This document shows, in pieces, positions 39,870 through 43,824 of a DNA stretch of 43,824 nucleotides. Source of the DNA: Bacillota bacterium (lineage in GTDB: Bacteria; Bacillota; Limnochordia; DTU080); NCBI GenBank assembly GCA_012840225.1, contig DULU01000040.1, positions 1 through 43,824 on the forward strand, read 5' to 3'. A program made the translations under genes and the position numbers. Numbering within the stretch: the stretch's first letter is position 1; each line of letters opens with the position of its first letter. The notes under the pieces were generated by a model. That model had not been told where the DNA came from. It worked only from the letters and a program-made list of their open reading frames with translations, and did no database searches.

Positions 39870-42332
39870 TTATGGCAGCATCACAAATTGCACGGAGTCC
39901 TTGGCCGGTATGCACACCGGGATCGGCACCGCTACAATCTCCAGGCGGCCAGAGCCCATCGGGATTTTGGCGGTGTCCTCCGCAGTGAGCGCCACTTCCC
40001 ACACACCGTCTTTCACGGCTTTCGCTTCGCCGGAAGCTACCATGTTGTCTTTGGAATCGAAGACCATGTACTTGACGAAGTCGATATCATTAACCGGATA
40101 GGGATTGCCGTTGGTTTCCTCTTTCACGCTGATGGTGAACTGAGCGGGCCGATTCCTTCTCAGCACGGACGGGGCAGCCACGTCGGCCACGGCCATTCTC
40201 GGCTCACCGAAGCTGGCCCACCTGTCGGCCGGATCCGGATACTGCTCAAACCGCTTGAGCACCACGATCTTCTCCACCGGATGCACGGATTCGAGATAGA
40301 ACGGACCGGTGCCCACCCAGAAGTGTTTCTTCGACTGGTACCAGGACTTCAGATTGGCATAGCGAGCTTTGGCTTCCTCGGGAGTGATGAACTGGCTGAG
40401 CGTGGGCGCATAGGGGATATAGAGTTCGCTTGCCGACTGATCCAGATACTTGCTCAGGATGGAAAGGCTCGGACCGGCGATGAAGCTCATCCATTCCACT
40501 TTCAGCTTATCCGCTTTACCCTGGGAGAAAGCGAGCTCCCCGGCGGCGTCGGCTTTGATGCCCACGGCCAGGTTGTGCCAGGCGCCCTCACCCTGCGCAT
40601 AGTTGGGATAGAGGGTGGCGCCGATATACTCCGCATCCTGATACCAGGCATCGTCATAATACTCGATGATGACGGGATCCTTGCTGACTATGCGGCAGCC
40701 TTTGAAGTGGGCGACGAAGGTCTTCAGAGCCGGAACGGCCGCTTCATCATAGATCGGGCTGTCCGGATTGCCGCGGTCGAAGGAGAGAATGAGGCTCAGC
40801 ACCATGTCCGCCAGCGAGAAGGAGCTGCCGTCATGCCACTTCACCGTCTTCAGGAAGTCTTTCGGATAATACACCACCATCTTGGTGACGGCCTTCAGCC
40901 CTTGCGGGTACTTCTCAGCCGCCGTGATGAACCGCTGTGCCTTGGCATCCCAGTCGACCCAGGCATCACCCGGCACCACGATCTCCTTGGCAAACTTGAG
41001 GTCAACCCAGTCGAGGGTCTTGCCGACCGGCAAGCCTTCCTGCACGGTGATTTCAGCCCGCTCGATGCGCCAGGCATGGTTCAGACCGGTATAGGGGTCG
41101 GCCACCACACCGGCGGCAGCCAGGGCGCGGATGGGCATCATGTCGTAAATCCAGTTGGTGCCGGCGATGGGGTTCCAGGGTTCGGTCAGCATGCTGGGCT
41201 GGCCGATGGTCACCTTGCCGCCCACCTGGCCCTCACGGCGCAGGGTCAGCGACCAGAGTCTGGTGCCGGAATAACCGCTGGCCATGTCGGAAGCGATCTT
41301 GATGTCCTTGGCTCTCGGCCACACGGCGATGCGGTCGGTCAACCACACCCTGACCGAGTCTTTCATCTGCAGCTCCAGGGCTTCCTTAAACAGGGCGGCC
41401 CGCTCCTCCAGCGTCTTGAAGTCGTTGCGCTCGAGACGATCGGCTACCTCGGCGAAACGGGGATCGGGATTATAGGCCTGCCAGAGCGGCACCGGCATGC
41501 CCACGGGGGTATGGAAATAGTTGAAGTTGTTGGCCAGATCGCGGTCAATGGCCGTGGTCACCCAACCACCGGTGTAGAAATGCCACTTGCCGTCGGCCGG
41601 GTTGCTCTGCATCCAGATGGGCGAGGCTTCGCTCGAGGTCTTATACTGCCTGTCGACGGTAAAGCCGATGCTCTCCAGGAGGTTGGAGAAATAGTCGCCG
41701 ATGCCCAGGCGCTCGTCCTCGACACGGATGATGCCGATGATGACCACCGGTTCCCCGTTATAGGTCCATTTACCGTTGACCAGCTTGGCGCCGAGCTTCT
41801 CCATTTCGGCCGTCACGATCTGCTTGGCTTTTTCCGGATTGTGGGCATATTGGATTTCGAGCTTGCGCACCGTGTCGGCATAGCGGGCGCTGTCGGGGAA
41901 CGTGGTGTTCATGGCAAAGAAACGAGGCACCATCATTCCGGCAGAGATCTCGTTGCAGATATAGTCGCGGTCGATCAAAATGTTCATGGCCTCACGGATG
42001 GCCGGCACAGCAAAGGGATTCAACTTACCCGTACCGCTGAAAACCGGGCCGGAGGGGTTGAAGGACATCTCGTTATATGAACCATAGGAGACGCTGTAGT
42101 CCAGAAGGGGTGATGTTCTGATTTTTCTCGCCAGATCGGCGTTGCTGATGCTGTAGGCATAGACATCGAATTCGCCGGATTCGATACGGGCGACACCTTT
42201 GGTGGAATCCGCCTCTTCCACGAGCACGATCTCGTCCACCCAGGCACCCATGCGCGGCGTGGTGGCCGCGGCAGCGGGCAGGGACAGCACCAATAAGCTT
42301 ATCATCAATAATCCTATGAATCTGTTGGTCAT
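39870..42332 (-). CDS. Family-5 solute-binding protein with apparently permuted domains and C-terminal Ig-like domain
   Basis: 820 aa; usual family-5 proteins have 500-600. Signal peptide 1-23 (LLMISLLVLSLPAAAA), no lipobox. Canonical order of landmarks is WHDG, GTGPY, lDEIv, SGeiD, vReAl..aIDR. Here the order is WVDEIVL (31-37), ESGEFDVY (51-58), IREAMNILIDRDYI (112-125), NPEKAKQIV, GGW (255-257), then GGKVTIGQPSMLTEPWNP (371-388), VKWHDGSSFSLADMV (497-511), VGTGPFYLESV (673-683) and LKRFEQYPD. So the C-half precedes the N-half. Residues about 712-820 form a beta-rich Ig-like domain. First gene of the opp-like operon; ATG with GGGGAGGTG. Ligand unknown: peptide or oligosaccharide. Confidence 0.9.
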   Translation of the reverse strand: MTNRFIGLLMISLLVLSLPAAAATTPRMGAWVDEIVLVEEADSTKGVARIESGEFDVYAYSISNADLARKIRTSPLLDYSVSYGSYNEMSFNPSGPVFSGTGKLNPFAVPAIREAMNILIDRDYICNEISAGMMVPRFFAMNTTFPDSARYADTVRKLEIQYAHNPEKAKQIVTAEMEKLGAKLVNGKWTYNGEPVVIIGIIRVEDERLGIGDYFSNLLESIGFTVDRQYKTSSEASPIWMQSNPADGKWHFYTGGWVTTAIDRDLANNFNYFHTPVGMPVPLWQAYNPDPRFAEVADRLERNDFKTLEERAALFKEALELQMKDSVRVWLTDRIAVWPRAKDIKIASDMASGYSGTRLWSLTLRREGQVGGKVTIGQPSMLTEPWNPIAGTNWIYDMMPIRALAAAGVVADPYTGLNHAWRIERAEITVQEGLPVGKTLDWVDLKFAKEIVVPGDAWVDWDAKAQRFITAAEKYPQGLKAVTKMVVYYPKDFLKTVKWHDGSSFSLADMVLSLILSFDRGNPDSPIYDEAAVPALKTFVAHFKGCRIVSKDPVIIEYYDDAWYQDAEYIGATLYPNYAQGEGAWHNLAVGIKADAAGELAFSQGKADKLKVEWMSFIAGPSLSILSKYLDQSASELYIPYAPTLSQFITPEEAKARYANLKSWYQSKKHFWVGTGPFYLESVHPVEKIVVLKRFEQYPDPADRWASFGEPRMAVADVAAPSVLRRNRPAQFTISVKEETNGNPYPVNDIDFVKYMVFDSKDNMVASGEAKAVKDGVWEVALTAEDTAKIPMGSGRLEIVAVPIPVCIPAKDSVQFVMLP

Positions 42333-42572
42333 GACAAAAATACACCTCCCCGGTATTCTCCACTATGGAAAAATAGCATTCACAGCGAGCGACATCAGAT
42401 TGGATCAGACCAGCCAAACCCACCCTATGTAAACCTGAAACTGAGGAATGCGGCACCTCCTTAACCTGAATTTTCCGCTTTCTTGCTTGTCTGTTGGGTT
42501 GTTCCCCTCTGATGGAGACTATTTCTGCCAACCTCTCGCCCTTTATGTCATGTAATCTTCGCAATTATTTAA

Positions 42573-42584
42573 GGTAAATCCTGC
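42573..42584 (+). repeat. GGTAAATCCTGC motif, copy 1
   Basis: Twelve-base motif found again twice at 43754-43765 and 43771-43782, on the other side of the aldo/keto reductase gene. Confidence 0.6.
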
Positions 42585-42600
42585 TTAGCTATGCGATAAA

Positions 42601-43656
42601 TTACTGCAGAATTGAGAGAACTGCTGTTTTCTGTGCTGTGTCAAGTTTTATGCGACCTGCGGCAGCATTGCTCTCCAATTGTGAGATTTTCGTGGCAGAA
42701 GGTATGACCGGTCCCATGCCGGGCAAATCCAGCATATAGGCGAGGGCCAGCTGGCTGAGGGAGAGGCCCCAGCCGGCGGCAAGCTGTGTGAGCTTTTCCA
42801 GCTTGGTGCGCACGGCTTCGTTCCTATATTGATCATGCATGCCCTGATCATAAAGGCGATCACCCGGTCCCACCTTGGCGGGATCCAGATAGCGTTCCGT
42901 CAACAAACCCATCGCCAGGGGGCTATAGGCGACGAAAGAGATGCCGTGGGCAGCGGCATAAGCCAGCACTCCCTGGTGTTCGGCACTTTCGCCGTTGAGG
43001 ATATCATATTTGTTCTGCACGGCGACGATCCGGCTCCTGACGCTGATCTCCGCCGCCCGGTAGATCTTGAGCTGATCGACGGTGAAGTTGGAAACGGCGA
43101 AATAACGCACCAGATCCCTTTGCACCAGGTCTTCAATGGCCGCGAGGCTCTCCTCCACCGGGGTGATGGGATCGAAGCGGTGGAAATAGAGGAGGTCGAT
43201 ATAATCCAGTTGCAGGCGTTTGAGAGAGGCATAGACGGCGTCCAGGATGGCCCCGCGGGAAAGGCGGGAATGATTGGGCGTCCTCCCGTCCATGCCGCCG
43301 AAGATCTTGGTGGCCAGCACCACATTCCGGCGCTGGTCGGGGTGGGTGCGGAACCATTCGCCTATCACCCGCTCGGAGTTGCCCGAGGCTTCATTGTAGC
43401 GATTGGCTGTATCCCAGAAAGTGACTCCCAGCTCCACGGCACGATCCAAAAGCTTCAGGGCTTCCACCCGGCCGATCCGGGAGTCGTCGCCTGTCTCGGG
43501 ATAGCCGATTTTCCATGTGCCCAAGCCCACGTTGGACACCTTGAATCCGGAGGACCCCAGTTGCCTGTAGGGCATGCCGTTGAAATCATCCGTCGTAAAC
43601 GGCACCCGATATAGAGCAGGATTGGGGGTGAGAGGATTGGGGGCAGAGCCGTTCAT
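42601..43656 (-). CDS. Aldo/keto reductase
   Basis: 351 aa. Start VPFTTDDFNGMPYRQLGSSGFKVSNVGLGTW; catalytic tetrad in FWDTANRYNEASGNSE (Asp, Tyr), LATKIFGG (Lys) and LLYFHRFDP (His). AVQNKYDILNG and PVIPSATKISQLESN fit the potassium-channel-beta-like/YghZ group using NADPH. It reduces an aldehyde or sugar. No partner gene; flanked on both sides by GGTAAATCCTGC motifs. ATG with AAGGAGTG. Confidence 0.93.
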   Translation of the reverse strand: MNGSAPNPLTPNPALYRVPFTTDDFNGMPYRQLGSSGFKVSNVGLGTWKIGYPETGDDSRIGRVEALKLLDRAVELGVTFWDTANRYNEASGNSERVIGEWFRTHPDQRRNVVLATKIFGGMDGRTPNHSRLSRGAILDAVYASLKRLQLDYIDLLYFHRFDPITPVEESLAAIEDLVQRDLVRYFAVSNFTVDQLKIYRAAEISVRSRIVAVQNKYDILNGESAEHQGVLAYAAAHGISFVAYSPLAMGLLTERYLDPAKVGPGDRLYDQGMHDQYRNEAVRTKLEKLTQLAAGWGLSLSQLALAYMLDLPGMGPVIPSATKISQLESNAAAGRIKLDTAQKTAVLSILQ

Positions 43657-43750
43657 TATCGTTCACTCCTTCGTCGCATTTTTTTATTGTGGTCTTATCG
43701 TTGTCGTGGAAGGCCGCCAATGGCCTTGTTTATCTACTATTCCCCTATAT

Positions 43751-43782
43751 GATGGTAAATCCTGCCCGATGGTAAATCCTGC
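43751..43782 (+). repeat. Tandem GATGGTAAATCCTGC, two copies
   Basis: Identical 15-base units at 43751-43765 and 43768-43782, 17 bp apart, upstream of the aldo/keto reductase. The rest of the right end (43783-43824) is G-rich without a gene. Confidence 0.75.
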
Positions 43783-43824
43783 GCCGGGGGCGGGGTGGGT
43801 GCGGAGGAGGGGGTGCGGGAGGGG

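Noticed and set aside
39855-39870. Sequence ATCCACTAGTCTAGAG resembling a cloning polylinker (SpeI, XbaI sites)
   Set aside because: It differs from the usual vector polylinker by a missing base and the flanks are native coding and intergenic DNA; coincidence is more likely than contamination.
39888-42080. 730-codon open frame on the plus strand
   Set aside because: It is the antisense of the family-5 binding-protein gene, a result of codon bias in G+C-rich DNA.
42073-42564. Minus-strand frame of 163 codons across the start of the binding-protein gene
   Set aside because: Out of frame with the signal peptide and landmarks of the binding protein and without recognisable content.
1-43824. CRISPR array, insertion sequence or rRNA
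   Set aside because: No regularly spaced direct repeats with unique spacers, no transposase and no rRNA sequence were found; the 22-bp repeats at 25341-25399 have linkers far too short for CRISPR.

Overview
The window looks like chromosomal DNA of an anaerobic, probably spore-forming Bacillota (Firmicute) of moderately high G+C, perhaps a diderm lineage such as Limnochordia. The taxonomy is inference from gene content. In support: a YheC/YheD spore-coat-type ATP-grasp gene next to a COOH-NH2 ligase; a decarboxylase/transcarboxylase operon (OadG, biotin carrier, carboxyltransferase); an anaerobic sulfatase-maturase-type radical SAM enzyme; an M55 D-aminopeptidase; purC, tyrS and clpP of bacterial type; consensus sigma-A promoters and strong GGAGG ribosome sites. 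A secreted beta-rich protein ending in an aromatic residue and a LolC/E-like permease pair hint at an outer membrane.

Layout. 1-2796 (-): two predicted amidoligases, the second running off the left edge. 2963-5836 (+): biotin-dependent carboxyltransferase operon, then a membrane-anchored cyclophilin. 5899-10184: metallophosphoesterase, MFS transporter, orphan ParA, UlaG-like hydrolase. 10314-10543 (-): initiator and elongator tRNA-Met behind a consensus promoter, followed by an A+T-richer GyrI-like gene. 11706-15362: TIM-barrel epimerase, beta-barrel candidate, ClpP, M55 peptidase. 15581-18175: two FtsX/LolC-type permeases. 18191-20456 (-): 2-hydroxyacid dehydrogenase and uronate-isomerase-like enzyme. 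20729-24969 (+): THUMP methyltransferase, a 51-aa basic protein, a URO-D family protein, TyrS and a 60-aa protein. 25133-26789: two paralogous 51-aa zinc-ribbon genes flanking a glycosyltransferase, both preceded by the same operator-like box. 26862-34900: SsuA/SsuC-like genes, Gfo/Idh/MocA oxidoreductase, purC, a PHB-depolymerase-like lipoprotein without its nucleophile, MFS, radical SAM maturase. 35155-42332 (-): a five-gene Opp/Dpp transporter whose binding protein appears circularly permuted. 42601-43656 (-): aldo/keto reductase.

Most notable: (i) the zinc-ribbon paralogs, one missed by ordinary ORF cutoffs, with three exactly 22-bp-spaced boxes before one copy and a single box at the same promoter-relative place before the other; (ii) the permuted family-5 binding protein with enlarged permeases; (iii) the paired amidoligase genes; (iv) an alpha/beta hydrolase with Ala for Ser at the nucleophile; (v) the possible outer-membrane protein. 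Several transport systems (FtsX pair, SsuA/SsuC) lack an ATPase gene here, and the decarboxylase operon lacks its beta subunit.
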